From Isoetes taiwanensis (lineage: Eukaryota > Streptophyta > Lycopodiopsida > Isoetales > Isoetaceae): a stretch of DNA of 64,000 bases. Made by a program: the position numbers and the translations under genes. Location: NCBI GenBank assembly GCA_021234155.1, contig JAJEKV010000206.1:432001-496000 (forward strand), written 5' to 3'. The notes under the pieces were generated by a model. That model saw only the letters and a list, made by a program, of their open reading frames with translations, did not search any database and was not told where the DNA came from. Below, piece by piece: positions 50,098-62,614 of the stretch (positions are counted from its first letter, which is position 1; each line of letters opens with the position of its first letter).

Positions 50098-52936
50098 TCA
50101 TACAATGATATAGCATGGAGGTTGCTCATGGCCTTGTCCATCTCCTTTCTTGGGATCTTGTGTGTGTTGTCTTTTGCAATGTGAGAACTTGGATATGACC
50201 ATACCACACACTCCACCAATTCCCTCCTTTGAGGGTGACATAATTTGGCCTCCACTTCTTCTCCCGGCCCGATCGGTGTATTGCTCCTTCAAGTTGCCCT
50301 TCTTGTGCCTCCCAATGGGCTCCCAATATTGAATTTGGAATCCAGGACGCAACTCCTCTCCATCAGGCATAGTGGTGGTCACATCAGAGAGTGCCACCCC
50401 TAACCATATTGGACAGTCCTCATCATCAGGCCTTACTAGCACAAAGTATCCTTCCTTGATGTCCTCAAAGGGATCCCACTCAGGAAGATCAAACCACTTC
50501 GGCTTTGAGGCCTTACTTCCCACAAACCACTTGGGACCCAAGTGAGCATTCTTAGACGTGCTTGCACCTTGAGAACCCTCCCATCTTGACTCTGGCAAGA
50601 ACCCGTCTCTTAGCTCCCTCCCACACATTCGGGTTTCTAAGCATGTTACAACTTTCTCCCAGTACTTGATTAGGGAGTCCATTTGATTTTTCTTAAGAGT
50701 GGAGGTGTGCTTTCCATTTCGAACATCATCCCAGTGCGTTATGTAATCCTTGATGCCCTTCACCAGTTGGCTAGAGTCTTTGACTGTCTTGAAGGGAGGT
50801 AGTGGTTTTGGCTGCCCTTTAGGAATGAGAACTTCACCAGCAGCACCCCTTTGCCACAACTCGATACCTTGTACAGGCATCCACAACTTGTCACCTGGTC
50901 TCCACTTATATTGCATGATTGGTATTCCATCCCTAACCCAAAACTTGAATTGAAGTGGCTTTGTGTGTCCTCTGTCAATGGTCCTTGCCATCTAGCAAGT
51001 ATCCTTCTACAAATGATTTCCAATCTGCAACCTCATCCATCAAGAAAGCCATTGGGTTGGGGTCAATGCAGCTCTCAAACACATCCATTAGTTCAGGGAG
51101 AGTGGTCACGTTTTCTCTCTTGATCTTGGTGGAGAAAGTTCCAAAGAATCCATCAATATCATCATCGTATGCCCAACCATCATGAATCCCACTTTCACAA
51201 CTTTGAATACTCCCCCACTTTTGTCAAGTATGACATTGCCCCAAACATCCATCTATTCTTGTTTTCTTTCCAACGGTTGTCCAACCGAACACATAGCTCC
51301 TCGGTGGTGATTTCTCTAGTAAGGGGAAATCATCCCAAGTCCTCCTTGATTCACTAGGCACCTTGGATGTGAGCTTTTTATCCGCCTTTGGTAACAAAGC
51401 GGTTGATCATCCATCAAAGCCTCAAAAATGGGTCTTTGAAGGGAATACCTCCTCCCTTCTATCGATCCTTTCTCTAGTGTTCTCAAGCACTTGAAAATAG
51501 AGCTCACATGGAAGTTTGGATCATCTCTCCATAGATCAAGCACAAAATGACCATATGTTCCAGTTCCATGACCATGTGTTAATACACCCGCCGGACTTAC
51601 TTTCATCAAAAAGCGTTTTGACAACGCTTGGGTAAAGGATCTAGCTTTGGCAAGAAAGTCTTGTGTTGGTCCATCTTATCATGAATTATACACAAAAATT
51701 TGTCCTTTTGCATCTTAAAAATGTTCTCCTTTGCCAATACAACCTGTCTACATGATATTTGGTCCCTTTGGTGATCGCAAATTGCTCCCTAATTGCCATT
51801 CTTTCTTTCTCTATTGCAGTTGATGCAAGTGTATCCTTGAGTTGAATGCAAGTGTTGCACTTTGAGAATGGCATGTGTTGTAGGACACTCACGTCCAGAA
51901 GTGAGTGCTCCATAACTTGCTGAAATGTGATTGAGAAAAGAGGCCTACCTCCAAGTAGGTTTCTAGGATGGAGTTGACCTCCTTAAGGCACTCCTTTTGG
52001 ATATAGTGTTGTGGCAACACTCTTTGCACCACTGCACACCGTGCTCGTTCACCTTCGACTTGTGGGGCATAGATTGAGACATGTATCTCACAAAGCTCTC
52101 AAGACCGCAATGGCCTTTAGAGTATTTGCTCTAGGTTTCAAAGTGAGTGCATTACCATGTTGGAACAAAGTGTGCCCTTTTCTAACCTGCCTCCAAAAGA
52201 TTCTGTAAAATGAAGACTTGCTCACCCCAAGAATCCATCTCAATGCTCTCATACATACCTTCATTCCCTCAATTGATATAGCCCCACCGGCCCCGTGTTT
52301 TCATCATATTTGGAATTCCTACACAAGGAGTAAATGAAATTAATCCTATCTTTTTGAAGCTGTCCAATGTATTGGGACCTTATCCAGACGAGGTCATCCA
52401 CATTGTAATGCCTTTGTGCAATCTAGGTTGCAACACTCTTGTCCCCTAATTGCCTCCGTGTTTTCTTTGGTTGGTGCCATACTTTCCATCCTTTCTAAAT
52501 ATTTGTCACTTCTAGGCCTCTTGGGCACCTTTTGGCTGCCTTTTATGAAAGACATAGCGTCTCTTCCTTGTGATCAAAGGATGCTCATCGACCACCAAAT
52601 CTTCCACATGGCCTTGGGTGGGCCTTGGGGTGTGTAGTTCAAGAGGGCATTCTAGAGTATCACCATTCTTGTGTGTAATAAATCTAATTGGCCATCTCAA
52701 CCGAGCTTGGGACTCCAGCAGCCCCTGAGCACACAATGCAATCACTAGAGCTTCGGGACATGATAGTATCAACTTCGATAAGAAGCTTCACAATGCCAAC
52801 TCCAAGATGTTCATCTCCCACCTCTCATCATTCACACTATCAAATGGATCAACCTGCAGGTTATTATGCCCTCTGCAAATACCGCCCTCAGTTTGCAAGG
52901 GTGCAACAAAAGGCAACCCATCCTCCTCCATTGGAG
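50098..52936 (-). pseudogene. DUF7869-like protein (candidate transposase), degenerate
   Basis: ATG 52936 (MEEDGLPFVAPLQTEGG) opens a coding trace of about 2.8 kb crossing many frames. In order: CNTCIQLKDTLASTAIEKER (about 51820-51880), SPAGVLTHGHGTGTYGHF with LWRDDPN (about 51520-51595), ENKNRWMFGAMSYLTK and, after an indel, DDIDGFFGTFSTKIKREN (about 51100-51290), then a 297-codon C-terminal frame (50991-50098) with WDPFEDIKEGYFVLVRPDDE. The Cys-pair, HGxG and D-N / DDIDG spacing match what I recall of DUF7869 proteins, common in land-plant and algal genomes and suspected to be transposon-encoded. Substrate and mechanism are unknown. At least six frame breaks. Confidence 0.55.
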
Positions 52937-53029
52937 CCTAGGGCAATGGCCTCCTTTGGACTTCCCCGCTCCATTTTTACTCATCTCACATGCTCCCTGA
53001 ATGAAAAAAGCTCACATTAAAACCATATA

Positions 53030-53275
53030 GCCCCAAACACCACAAATATGACCATATGAACCATATAAAACCATACAAACATATTAAATATAACCATATT
53101 AAATCATACAACCATATTAACTAAAATCATATAACCATATTAAAGCATACAACCACACTCATTCTAAACCATATGTGAACATTGTAACCATATATACCAT
53201 TGATACTATTCAACCATTGAAACCTTATTAAATACATAAGACAACATATATAAACATATATAACCAACCCTTTCA
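53030..53275. repeat. AT-rich array of (A)ACCATAT-type motifs between divergent genes
   Basis: ACCATA or its variants occur more than fifteen times in about 245 bp, often as AACCATATTAAA. It sits between the minus-strand DUF7869-like gene (start 52936) and the plus-strand exon group (from 53564), so it may be their shared promoter region. Two more ACCATAT motifs lie near 54545 and 54570. Confidence 0.6.
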
Positions 53276-53563
53276 TATCTTGGCATGGCCACGTGGCGCC
53301 TCTTCAGAGGTCAAAACCGCGGGCTATCGCCAAGATCCGCGATCGCCATCGCCATGGAGGGCATGGCCCACACGCGACGTGTAGTATATTATTGCACTTT
53401 TACGAGGTTCGAGGGTGCGGCCGTAATTAATCGCACCCTCTTCCTCCCCCCCACCATTCTTCCTCCCTGTTTTTCTCGATCACTCTTGAGCTCCCCTCGT
53501 TTCCTTAGGCGCTTTCTGCGATCAGGCGATCGATCGAACCGAAGCGATTCCAGTAGCCATCTT

Positions 53564-53861
53564 ATGACAAAGAAATTGGTGGTCGTCGATCAAAAGACGC
53601 CAAATGAAGTTCTCCTAGCGGAGTTCATTGTTCGAGCGGAAGGCATTCTACCGAGAAGAAAGTGAGGCTCTTTTAGTCTTTGCTTTTTAGTTTTCTCGTA
53701 AGTCTTTTAGTCTTTTTTCTTATATTACATTTGTTAGAGGCTCTTATTAATCCTCGATACAATTCTACGTACCGACAAATCCTTATTCACGCTTTGTCAA
53801 CGACTATACCCACATGGAATCGAAGTCGGAAGCCTCCTCCTCATCCAGCCAAATCTTCCGG
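53564..53861 (+). CDS. Possible first two exons of the captured plus-strand gene
   Basis: ATG 53564 starts MTKKLVVVDQKTPNEVLLAE; the exon ends at 53661 before GTGAGG. A second open segment (about 53738-53861) follows TTGTTAG/AG, reads ALINPRYNSTYRQILIHAL and ends before GTATGT. The preceding sequence is CT-rich, like a plant 5' leader. I recognise no domain. Whether they join the fragments at 57-61 kb is inference. Confidence 0.3.
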
Positions 53862-54859
53862 GTATGTTTTGTAATATCATACCCTTTTTTAATCTCATTT
53901 TTCTGCAGACTGTTCTCCACTTTTCTCTCAGATCGTTCTCTCCACTTTTCTCTGTTTTCTCATTAATCTTAATAATCTTTGTATTGTTTTCTGTTTTTGT
54001 TATCTTTTTTTCTTGCTTGTGGTTGAATTGAATACATTGTACATGCACAAGTGAGAATAGTGGTTATAGTAGCAAGCAACCGAGAGAGAAATCATCAGAG
54101 ACTGGTGTTAGGAAGTAAGATATTGCAGAGCATTAACAGAAAATAACTAGGAATGTCTTTCTCCCAGCAAGAATTCAGAATAGGAATTGCTTCACAGAAT
54201 CTCCATTTCCATTAGAGGAAAAATGAGATCACATTTTGTCCCATTAAGGGATGCTTAAAATGCCATGTCAGCTTTTTAAACTGTCCAATAAGAGAAGAGC
54301 TCCAAAGATATCTCATTCCAAGATATGTGGCAAAGCCCTGTAATTAATGCGGTGCAACTAACTTCAGTAGTATCATTTTTTCATTATAACTTTTGATCCG
54401 TAACCAGATTCAAAAACTTTTTTTTGTAGCAATGTGTTCGTCTTCACAAGATCTATCTAGTGATAACCCATTCATACATCTTTTACGATATAAATATATA
54501 AGAAATAAGTAAAAAATCATATTTTTTTAAGGTTAACACATATGACCATATTGAAATACATTATAACCATATATCATTGGAAAGATCTTTTCATTCCGCA
54601 TCTAATGCAACAAACGCCGCAACATTTGGACAAGTGGATCAAAAGTTATGGGGAAAAAACAACAGCAATGAAGTTGTTGGTGCTGCATTAATTGCAATTA
54701 ATAGAGGGTAAGCCATTCCATTGGAGGATTCTTATGGGGATGAAATGAGATCTCAAATTTCCTCTAATGCTAACTCACAGCAAATCCACTGCAGGAGACA
54801 TGCAGAAGGGAGTGGCGAGTTGAGAAGACTTGCCAACAATCCAAGGAAGTACGGGCCTT
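53862..54859. other. Intron-like or intergenic sequence
   Basis: T-rich, then AT-rich. No coding signal recognised. Confidence 0.4.
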
Positions 54860-54883
54860 CTTCTCGACTCATGAAGTCGAGAA

Positions 54884-56930
54884 CTTCTCACTCGGGCGAG
54901 GGCAGAAGAGGGAGTGTACACTGACTGTTGGCAAGAATGAGGGATTCTCGACTTCATGATTCGGGATTGCACGCCTACCCAATGTCTTCACATTCTTTAG
55001 AAGTCCCTCCCGGCTGCACTTCCGACTGCGGAGTCGAGAATGTGATACCCTCGCCAATGGCTCTTTGTGCGTCGCGTGTGCCTCCACCGGTCGAGCCACT
55101 CTCCTTGAACCATGCTCATCGAATATTGCTAAGAGGACCGCCCGACCGGGTGGAGGGCCTCCCAGCGACCAACTTTCAGGCGATGGCGGCCGACTGCGGA
55201 GTCGAAAACGAGCTCTGCTCTAGTGCACTTTCGAGCTGGCTGCGGGCGGTCTCAACCTCAAACTCCTATCTATCTTCGGACACGCGAAGGGAAGTGGTTT
55301 TTGACCTGTATCAAAAGCAACTCTAAGCAACCCAATTCTCCTTGTGTGGTCGCGCATGGCCCTCTACCCAATCAAAGACCGCCTTTTCGAACCATCTTCG
55401 TAGAATATTGGGCGAAGGGGATGGGCTCGGATTGGGTGGAGGCCCTACACTAACCACGTAGTTGTTGGTTGCTTTCTCGACTCGCGGAGTCGAGAAAACG
55501 CAGGCTAGTAGTACTCTAGAGCTGGCCTCGCAGACAGCCTTAAACACTCTCCTTCTATCTTCCCTATTGGGCGGCGGGAAGTGTTTTTTACCATCCGCAG
55601 CCAACTCTTAGCAACCCACTTCCCGTGTGGTCGCAGATGCATGCATTCCACGTAGCTTTTGCGTATGCGTTCTCGGTCATGAGTCGGGAATGCCTTACCC
55701 AACCGCACTCCATGTGTACTAACCGAGTTTCGATGGTTAAGGCATTCTCGATTTCATGAAGTCGAGAATGTAGACAGAGCCAAGCATTCTCGACTCGCAG
55801 TCGAGGATCCCTTTAGCCGCCCAATTCTCCTGTTCGGTAGCAGTGGCCCCACTCCAGCCGGAAGTCACTCTTTCTTCAACCATCTTCGGCCTAATAGTGC
55901 TAAGGGGAGGGGCTCTGACCGGTGGAGGCCCTACAACTAACCACGTGGAAAACCTGAGAGGAAGCCAAGGCTTGCATTCTCTACAAGTCTTGCACTTTCT
56001 ATTCTCCTGTTTTAGTCCCAAGTGCCTCTAGCACATACGAGCCACTCTCCTTCGAACCATCTTCCTCGAATATTTAAGAGGAGTGGTTGGGACAGTGGTG
56101 GAGGCCCCTCCGACTAACTACAAGAGGATGCATTTGAACCGCATCTCTCGGGCCTTAGTCCTAGCCTGATCTATGTACAACATTCCAAGTAAGCAAGTCC
56201 ATGGAAAAACAGACCTAAAAGGAACTGTTTTTACCCCGATCCAATGTTTCCTTGCCGAGCATCTCTCAACCTAGAGAGTAAATCATCTCGAAGGCGAGAA
56301 ATCTTTGGACAAGGAAACATCAATCCGTTGAGCTTATCGCCAGTTCCATTATTTAAACACATACGGCATGTTCTACAAGTTTAAATAACATAGGCATCTC
56401 TGAAACTCACCTCTTCACGCAAAGTAATTCCTTGGGCCATCAGACACGGATCCCGCACCTCACCCGTAGTCTTTGCTTTCTTCCGCCGGTCTCTTCAAGA
56501 GTGTATCGCATCTATTACCAGATCCAACTGCGATTCTCGTATCCCCTTTCCATGGCGCCGCAGTTGTAGAGTTCCGTGTTCCGCAGCCCCTCCGCTTCCT
56601 ACCTTAGCTCCGCGTGCTCATCGATCAATTCAACCGCTTGCAAGGCGGTCGTGAAAACACACATATGCAATATTTGTTAGCAGCTTACCGCGCCGCTGGG
56701 CGCCATTCCGGGAAGTCGCTAACAGCCGATGATCCCCTCCGACCTCGAAGTTCCCCAATGCCGCAGGGAAGATAAACTACGCTCCACTCACTTAGTCCCT
56801 TGATGTGATTCAATTTGAAATAGTGTTTGGGCGGGGCTAAAGTTTAATCTTTGCACCCTTAGCCGCTTTTTTTTTTCATAAATGATTGCATGTCCTTAAC
56901 TTCTAATTAAAGAACACGCCCGATCTTTTT
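54884..56930. other. Palindrome-bearing non-coding stretch
   Basis: Besides the palindromes it has three diverged copies of a block with a CTCTCCTTxxACCAT / TCGxATATTxxxAAG pattern (55099, 55385, 55868 and 56049), so it seems to be an array of unit length about 200-300 bp. No coding signal is convincing. Confidence 0.45.
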
Positions 56931-59900
56931 ACATGCAAGTCCTAAAACTCACAACGCGCGGAGGAAACTTAATTTTACGTGAGTCGTCCAAGAGGATGAG
57001 AGGGCATATAGAAATGACTCCGTTCAAGAATCAAGTGCTGGCCGGAGGGGATGCTTCCCAGCGGGCAAAGAAGAAGAAGAAGACAAACACCCGGGTGAGC
57101 TCGGGGGTTTTTCTTTTGCCGAATACCTTAAGCGATCCATCCTTTCTTCTTGCGGCATTCACCTCGGACTCACCGGTGATCAGCGGCGAACTCCATTCTT
57201 CGTCCTTCGAGGGTGGAGACAGAGCTTCTTGAAACAAATGGCCGTATTCTTGGTGGTATGTCGAGGTATCGACAAGTGGGAAGGAGAAAGATCTGTTTCT
57301 ACACCAAAGGGACAAGAAGAGCTCAGGAGACAAGTACAAGAAAATGGGTGTTGTGCTCTCCGTCTCGCTTTGATTGAAGCATTTAACACTACATGTCGAG
57401 GACCGCCGGAAAGAGTAAGTTCTATCGCACCAAAAAAAAATTAGAAGGAGTTTCAAATTATTCTCACTCTTCCATGAGCAAGGCTAAGGGCACGAAAAAA
57501 GGCCGGCGCCTTTAAATTGTCGGAACCTTGGATGGAAGGATCGAAAGGGATGAAGGAGGCGGAACCCTAACATCGAGGAGCTTGGTATGGAGATTTCGAG
57601 TCGGGGAAAAGCTGTTCAATACGGGAGCTTCACTTCTCTTTGTCTTTGAAGACTCTACAACACTCTGCGGTGGGGAATGTTGTGGTTCATACACAAAAAA
57701 AAAAGTCCACCAAAAACAAAGATGGGGATGATGACACCACACGGGAGGAGTCGGATGACGAAGGAGGCGAAGATATGGTCGACTCCCCAAACCTCGATCC
57801 GGATGATCGGATCAGGATTTCTCGAGGAGAGGGGCGCAGTAAAATGGGCGTCTAGCTCAAGTATTATCCGATTGGGAATATCACACAAGCTTCTTTGGAC
57901 ATTAGGCGGTGAAGGTTTGCACGGGAGATGCCGTCTTGTTCAACCATTAGGGATTTAATCCAAAGACACATGCCGGAGATTCTGAACCTGATGGTGCGAC
58001 ATCCGCTTGAGATCCAATGCCTGGCGCGATGTCAAGGTACCTTTTAGCAGATCGGCCGGTGAGTTGTTCACCGAAGTCCGAGGAAGATCCGAAGGAAAAA
58101 GACGCCCGGCTCGGGTTGTAGGCGGTCGGATTCCGAGTTAGGGCGGCTCAAGTATTGGCAGACGGAGAAGGAGGTGCCGCGAAAGGATCAGGATAGATAT
58201 GCCGTTTAGAGTCGCGAGTTCTTTCGGTGGAGACGCCAAAGAACGAACCGGCCGGCGTAGCCAACGCGAGAACACAATAGCAGCGAAGTGCCGGCTTCAC
58301 GTAAGGTAAATAACTCTGCGAATCTTTCCATTCACTCATTTCGCGAGTCGAAAGCCCCGCCATCCTAACATTTGCCGACGATCATGGGGTTTCTCGACTC
58401 GCGAAGTCGCCGAGAAAAGCCCTGAGAAAATAAAAAGGATGTGGAACTTTCGACTTCGCGAAGTCGAAAACCCTTAGCCGATAAAAGAAAATTAGACATT
58501 GAATGGGACTTTCATTTCGAGTCGATGAAGCCCCCTACCATCTAACATTTGCCGATTATCACGAGGTTTCTCGACTCGCGAGTCGAGAAAGCGTGGTATC
58601 TGAGAAAATCAAAGGATCTTAGAGCTTTCGACTTCATGAGTCGGAGAAAAACCCGAAGAAGTAAAAGAAAATTAGACATTCAAAGGGACTTTCTCGACTT
58701 CATGAGTCGAAAAACCGAGGGCTACTATTCTTTGTTTATTCACAGGTGTTTTGTAGATACTTTCATGCTCGACATTGGTACATTGTGCGAATGCATCTTA
58801 TCGACGAGATCATGCGCTTAGGCAGCAAGTGGAAAGCATTGGGTTGTCTCTCGTCCTAAAGGAAACAGGGGCTCCCTCGGATAAGTGGAAGACCTTTGAG
58901 AAACTATGCGGATATGTTCTGGCGGAGGGACGAGGAAGATGGCGAGGGAGAGGAAGAAGAGGAGAAGAAGAAGAGAACACCAAGGAAAGGGGGGAGTCTC
59001 TCTCGGACCAATACGACCTCATTCTTAGCCGTGCGGTGGGGAAATGGGCCCGACATATGGGCTCAATGGACAAGAGGCAAATTTGAAGGATGACAATGGA
59101 GAATTTCCAAGCAGGCCCGACCCCAAGTTGTTTGACAAGCAGTTCATGAAGAGGATACGGGGCCTCACGGACAAAGAAAACGCTTGACCTACAAGGCAAA
59201 ATCTTGGAGGAACAATCCTGCTGAGGAAGACCAGAGTTCTAAATTGCGGGGCCGCAAAGGATTATGCCGCAGTCCTAAAGCGGCGGCGTGCGTTAGAAGA
59301 AGGCATCACGGAGTTTCGCGAGCGTTGCATCTAATGAATATCATGATTTTGATTATTACAAGGAAAAGGCTGCCCTTGATGAGGAAGACATGAAGGAATT
59401 GAACCGTCTATGTCAACCCCTACATCAACACCAAGCTGAAGCGTAACGTCAAAACCCTTCCTTTCCCAGGCGTGCTATGGCAATTCGAAAAGGAAGCTTG
59501 GATTCGGGGTGGTCCCATTTAAGGCGACGATAGCTCCCCATTTTTCGGTTACTTTGGGACACAAGGGATTTGGTGGTGCGAGGCGCACTGGACCCGTGGC
59601 ACTATTTGCCATCAATATGATCGAAGACCCCACCCTTTTTTATGACAAAGCTGACATAGAGCGATTGGTACAAAGGCGTGTCGGACATGACCGACCGGAT
59701 ACTTTCGGTTTCCTTGTCTTTTGCATGCGGGCAATCAAACAAGCTTTGTCTCCCAATGGGCGGTGATATTAACTTCACCAACAAGATCATGCACTCCATA
59801 TCTGAACTTGATCATGAGTGCAGACTTGGCTTGCCAAGGCACCAAGCCTTGCCAACATAGTTTTGGTTTTGATTTCAAGATCGGTGGTCGACACTGGATA

Positions 59901-60385
59901 AGTGGTGGTCTAGCGAGCATCATTATCTCGACAAGTTCATGATCTCTCAAGAGCGGATGGAACCCCGGAAGGGGGGCAGGTTTATGGAGGATGTTCCATC
60001 GATGGACAAGGTCAGCAAGGATGATGCGACCGGTCCTATACATAGAATTCCTATCCGGCCAAGAGTTATCAAGTACTTCATAACCGTTTTTGGTGAGGAA
60101 GATCAAATTGTATGTGAGTGGTACATGAATGGCCTGTTTCTCTCGGGGGCTATCTTTGTTTGGAATGAAACCTATATCCGTGGTTGGAAATAAGGACATG
60201 GTTGAAACCATTCAGTCATACTTGGATACGCTTCATGAGCATTTCAAGGGAGGAAGACAAATGGAAGCAGTAAAGACGGCGAGGACGAGGGAGACAAACC
60301 CCGACGGAGACGAGGATGTCGAAGGTTTGGACCGAATGTTTGCCGAAAACATTATTGAAAACCACGAGATTGAGGTGAGTTTACT
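56931..60385 (+). pseudogene. Captured gene fragments of unknown function upstream of the FCP1-like part
   Basis: Open segments with splice-like ends: about 57232-57412 (RGIDKWEGERSVSTPKGQEE, donor GAAAGA|GTAAGT); 57640-57830, acidic (DGDDDTTREESDDEGGEDM); 58800-59080 with a basic/acidic run; 59440-59760 (KTLPFPGVLWQFEKEAWI; then GARRTGPVALFAINMIEDPT); and 59939-60378 (PRVIKYFITVFGEEDQIVCE), ending at a GTGAGT donor at 60375. Reading frames change often, so it is a decayed or error-containing gene copy. I recognise no domain; context suggests it belongs with the FCP1-like segment that follows. Confidence 0.4.
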
Positions 60386-60641
60386 TTTGCTCTCTATCGG
60401 TGTTTCTCGACTCATGAGTCGAGAAAACTCGTTCCTTTCAATACCTTTTCTTGTCATTCTCGACTCGCGAGTCGAGAAAACTCGTTCCTTTTCGACGGAT
60501 GTCATCATTTGTGGAATTCCAAGCTCAACGAGTGGGATCATTGCCAATGGATTCCAGCGGTTCACGTCGCGAGGAGAATGAGAATGAAAATCCGAGCAAG
60601 ACACCGCCACGGCCGTAAAGCTTTGAAAAGTTAATGATCCC

Positions 60642-61345
60642 GCATTTGGATCCCGATGAACCGGAAATATGGTCGAGCCAAACTCAATCGGGATCCGGTG
60701 GTCCCACCAAGCTAGTAATATTTGACGTCAATGGAGTATTAGCTGCAAAGATACCACGACAAAGACGCCCCGAGATTAACACCTCGCAGATCCGGTGAAA
60801 ACAGAGCATAAAATAGTGTATCCGAGGCCTAGAGCTAAGGAAATTATTGACCGGTGCCCGCACGGGATTCAAGTGGGCATATGGTCTTGTATGGTAAAAG
60901 AAAAATATTGTCAATGTTCTTGGTGTTCTCGGCATTTCAGTTTTGAAGTTCAAGTTCGTTTGGGGAAACGAAAAGGGTCGAGCATGTGAAGGACCTCGAT
61001 CCAGCCATCACAAAGGGGAAGCCTATAATGGTGAAAAGGCTGGACAGGGTTTATGAGCTATTCCAGGACTATGGCAAACACAACACGCTGATCATAGACG
61101 ACTCCGCCTACAAGTGCTATCATAACGCGCAAAATACAATCATTGCTAAGCCATATCGACCTGAAGAATATGAGACGGATAGGTGGTTGTCCTTCGGACT
61201 CTGTCCTGTCTTGGCGGAATCCTCTTCGCCATTCTTGTCGCCGATGTGCTTACGAACTATCCGAGCCTCACGGAACCCGATCCAGAGAGCAAGCCGATCA
61301 TGAAAGCTATGGACGACAAATACTTTGGTGAACAAGAAGAGTGAC
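60642..61345 (+). pseudogene. FCP1/NIF-type HAD phosphatase-like domain, broken
   Basis: ATG 60642 reads MIPHLDPDEPEIWSSQTQSG, then KLVIFDVNGVLAAK, the HAD motif-I position of FCP1-homology proteins, but with Asn where active phosphatases have the second Asp of DxD. After a frame change: VYPRPRAKEIIDRC and GIQVGIWSCM (motif II region). After another: VYELFQDYGKHNTLIIDDSA and AKPYRPEEYE (motif III/IV region with IDDS). The C-terminus ends MKAMDDKYFGEQEE before a stop at 61342. Active members dephosphorylate the RNA polymerase II tail; this copy has at least two frameshifts and a changed motif I, so it is probably inactive. Confidence 0.65.
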
Positions 61346-62589
61346 CCCTGCTTTCAGATAGTCAAATTGTGTGAATATTGTAATCGAACGTGAACACATG
61401 TATTGACCATTTTGTAATGAATATACTTGTATATTGAGTTTTGATGCCTTTTCGACTCACGAGCCGAGAAAGGCATGCTTGTCGTGTTGATGAAATGCTT
61501 GTACAATCTATTATGATAATGCTTGTACATTGGGTTTCCTGGGCCTTTCTCGACTCGCGAGTCGAGAAAGGCATGCTGATTGTCTCGTTGACAAAAGCAT
61601 TTGTTTGCTTCCGTGTGTGATTGGATGCAACCATATTCTAATGAGAATGGTTGTACTTTGACTTTTATGGGCCTTTCTCGACTCATGAATGAAAGAAAGA
61701 CACTACTTCCCACGCCATTGGATGCAGTTGTATGGAATGAATGTTCTCCGCTGTAATTTGATTTCAACATTCTTTTCTTCGTTTTGACTAATGGCACCGT
61801 AATTGTTAATCATACTCTCCTTGCTCCGTGGTTTAGGCAACGGATCCCACACCGCCGCGAGATCCCGCCGGGCATCACGAGACCGCCCAGGCGCATACAG
61901 ATCCAGCTCAAGGCCCGAAGAAATACCGTTACAGCACAGATCCGGTCCACGCTACACTCTTGCCCGGCCTTTGGGACAAGGTTGCTCGCGAATTCAGAGG
62001 TTGCTCGCTACACCACAGGAATAAAGAACAGGCCGAAGAACAAAAGAAAGTCCAGGAAGCTCAAGGCATATTGCAAGCATTGCATAACATCCACGGAGGT
62101 TGGGGAAGGAGCATATTCGATGAAAGGCTACGGGGAGGCGAGTGGAGAAGTCGGGTGGACAGTCGGGCGGTAGCTCGAGGCACCTCCACGTGAGGCATTC
62201 CACACTCTTCAGGTTGCCCCAAGGCTTCTGAGGCGGCATGAAGAAGCGCCACAAGTTAATCCCCTAAGGTGGACCACCTACCAAGATGATGTAAGCAGAG
62301 GTGACAAAGAAGACCGCCATGGTCTCTGCGTCCGATGTAAAATACATTGTATCTGTTCAATTTATTAATAAAAATTCTTTTTCAACTAGATCCTTGGTTT
62401 CAATCTTTAATGAATTTCCTTTGTTTCAGTTGCATTGTTTTTGTTCTCGACTCGCGAACCTGGGAAAACTGGAGCAAAGCTCGGATTCAGAGTTTTATTC
62501 AAAAATTCGAATTTAGTATAGTTTTCGGGTCGGGGTGCTACTTTTTATGTAAATTAACCGGGTTCCGAAAAAAAATGGGAATGGAATGA
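61346..62589. other. 3' region of the candidate transposon
   Basis: Three spaced palindromes (61449, 61543, 61674) separated by similar AT-rich text with ATGCTTGTACATTG-like repeats. Then a GC-rich patch (61840-62270) with open frames on both strands that I cannot assign. Confidence 0.4.
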
Positions 62590-62614
62590 GTCCCACTTTA
62601 ATTAAATACGACTT
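62590..62614 (-). repeat. Right TIR of the candidate transposon
   Basis: GTCCCACTTTAATTAAATAC plus GACTT; followed by AAGT (62615-62618), matching the left flank. Confidence 0.8.

Larger units (their letters stand above)
54860..62470. repeat. Dispersed palindrome family TTCTCGACTCG/CGAGTCGAGAA
   Basis: About twenty copies. Perfect palindromes: 61543-61572 (30 bp), 58567-58590 (24 bp), 60403-60426 (24 bp, centre CATG) and 60457-60478 (22 bp). Near-perfect or half copies: 54861, 54944, 55031, 55199, 55473, 55673, 55743, 55783, 58391, 58448, 58517, 58627, 58690, 61449, 61674 and 62444. The centre is CGCG or CATG, in line with decay of methylated CpG. I found none outside this transposon. Confidence 0.9.
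49892..62614. mobile_element. Candidate TIR transposon with DUF7869-like and FCP1-like genes
   Basis: A 25-bp perfect inverted repeat (AAGTCGTATTTAATTAAAG plus TGGGAC) bounds 12.7 kb and is flanked on both sides by AAGT, a candidate 4-bp target duplication. Inside are a degenerate minus-strand gene (50098-52936), an AT-rich CCATATTA-type array, a plus-strand group of gene fragments ending in an FCP1-like domain, and a family of CpG-rich palindromes confined to this interval. I cannot place it in a named superfamily. Alternatively, the two ends could be two separate MITE copies in opposite orientation; the AAGT pair and the confinement of the palindromes argue against that. Confidence 0.55.
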
